Below are positions 7,114 through 7,317 of a stretch of DNA of 7,317 nt, piece by piece. This stretch comes from an uncultured beta proteobacterium (GTDB lineage Bacteria; Pseudomonadota; Gammaproteobacteria; Burkholderiales; Burkholderiaceae_C). The DNA lies in assembly GCA_903944555.1 (NCBI GenBank), contig CAJASG010000609.1:1-7317 (forward strand), in the 5' to 3' direction. The position numbers and the translations under genes were made by a program. The stretch's first letter is position 1; every line of letters starts with the position of its first letter. The notes under the pieces are model-generated. The model made no database searches. It saw nothing but the letters and a program-made list of their open reading frames with translations, and was not told where the DNA came from.

Positions 7114-7317
7114 TGCTACGCCAGAGGCAATTCGATCCCATGTAGAAATGACTTATGGCTATGACCTGAATCGCACAGTTGATTCAATTCGACCTGATTA
7201 CGAATTCAACGAGTCGTGCATGAAAACAGTCCCCGAGGCGATTATTTGCGCCCTGGAGGCCGAAGACTTTGAGGATGCTGTCCGTAATGCGGTTTCTATT
7301 GGTGGCGACAGTGACAC
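7112..7317 (+). pseudogene. ADP-ribosylglycohydrolase (DraG/ARH family), C-terminal fragment lacking its 5' part; runs off the window
   Basis: The frame starting at 7112 is open to the window end (68 codons plus two bases) and reads as the C-terminal third of an ADP-ribosylglycohydrolase: YGYDLNRTVDSIRPDY, then FNESCMKTVPEAI, then EAEDFEDAVRNAVSIGGDSD plus a final Thr codon start. The GGDSDT signature carries the Asp pair that coordinates Mg2+ in this family, which removes ADP-ribose from proteins, nucleic acids or small molecules. The N-terminal two thirds, including the first metal-binding acidic motif, are absent: upstream bases code for the PaaK-like enzyme in another frame. Similarity may reach back to about 7094, because IWLASSDATPEAIR fits the family's usual helix before the GYDL motif. 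No convincing start codon or ribosome site is present; ATG 7148 falls inside the conserved domain. Base composition is about 49% GC against about 61% just upstream. It is either a broken gene or a mis-joined piece of another locus. Confidence 0.8.

Noticed and set aside
7111..7160. A simple frameshift in the PaaK-like gene as the cause of its early stop
   Set aside because: I read all three forward frames after 7110. One gives DraG-family sequence and the other two meet stops within 10-17 codons; none resembles the missing PaaK C-terminus.
1..7317. CRISPR array, tRNA or rRNA gene, insertion sequence, or operon-internal terminator
   Set aside because: No repeated spacer-like units, no cloverleaf or rRNA-like stretches, no transposase sequence and no GC hairpin followed by a T-run were seen. 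Nearly every base lies in a recognised coding region.

Overview
The window is a stretch of an exopolysaccharide operon of the kind that accompanies exosortase A (XrtA/EpsH, PEP-CTERM) systems. All genes are on the + strand and tightly packed. The high GC (a hand count of 6901-7080 gives about 61%), the ATGA stop/start overlaps, and the combination of an EpsH1-type sugar transferase, an XrtA-type amidotransferase and a Daro_2409-type glycosyltransferase suggest a betaproteobacterium, probably Burkholderiales (Comamonadaceae-like). The organism assignment is inference from gene content and codon style only.

Layout: 1-534 is the C-terminal part of a nucleotide-sugar dehydrogenase (TviB/VipA/WbpA type), which begins outside the window. 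564-1748 is a family 4 glycosyltransferase (PEP-CTERM/EpsH1 sugar transferase type). 1723-3648 is a two-domain glutamine amidotransferase of the asparagine synthase family (XrtA-associated amidotransferase 1 type). 3645-4859 is the exosortase A-associated glycosyltransferase. 4856-5959 is a third family 4 glycosyltransferase. 5971-7113 is a PaaK/CapK-like adenylate-forming enzyme that stops early. From about 7112 to the end of the window, in the +1 frame relative to the PaaK-like gene, is the C-terminal part of an ADP-ribosylglycohydrolase (DraG/ARH family) without its N-terminal two thirds.

How they fit together: the dehydrogenase should supply a UDP-hexuronic (probably N-acetylhexosaminuronic) acid. 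The amidotransferase could turn a carboxylate into an amide, and three retaining GT-B glycosyltransferases would build the repeat unit in the cytoplasm. The PaaK-like enzyme would activate an acid for decoration. No promoter or terminator is visible between the genes, so the block reads as one transcript with translational coupling. No exosortase, PEP-CTERM protein, flippase or polymerase lies in the window.

The odd spot is at about 7094-7112. There the PaaK-like reading frame ends about 60 residues short of its family, at a point where both gene families can be read through the same bases in different frames. After it the GC falls to about 49%. This is either a real illegitimate-recombination junction with gene truncation or an assembly mis-join. 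No gene-free stretch longer than 30 bases exists inside the operon.
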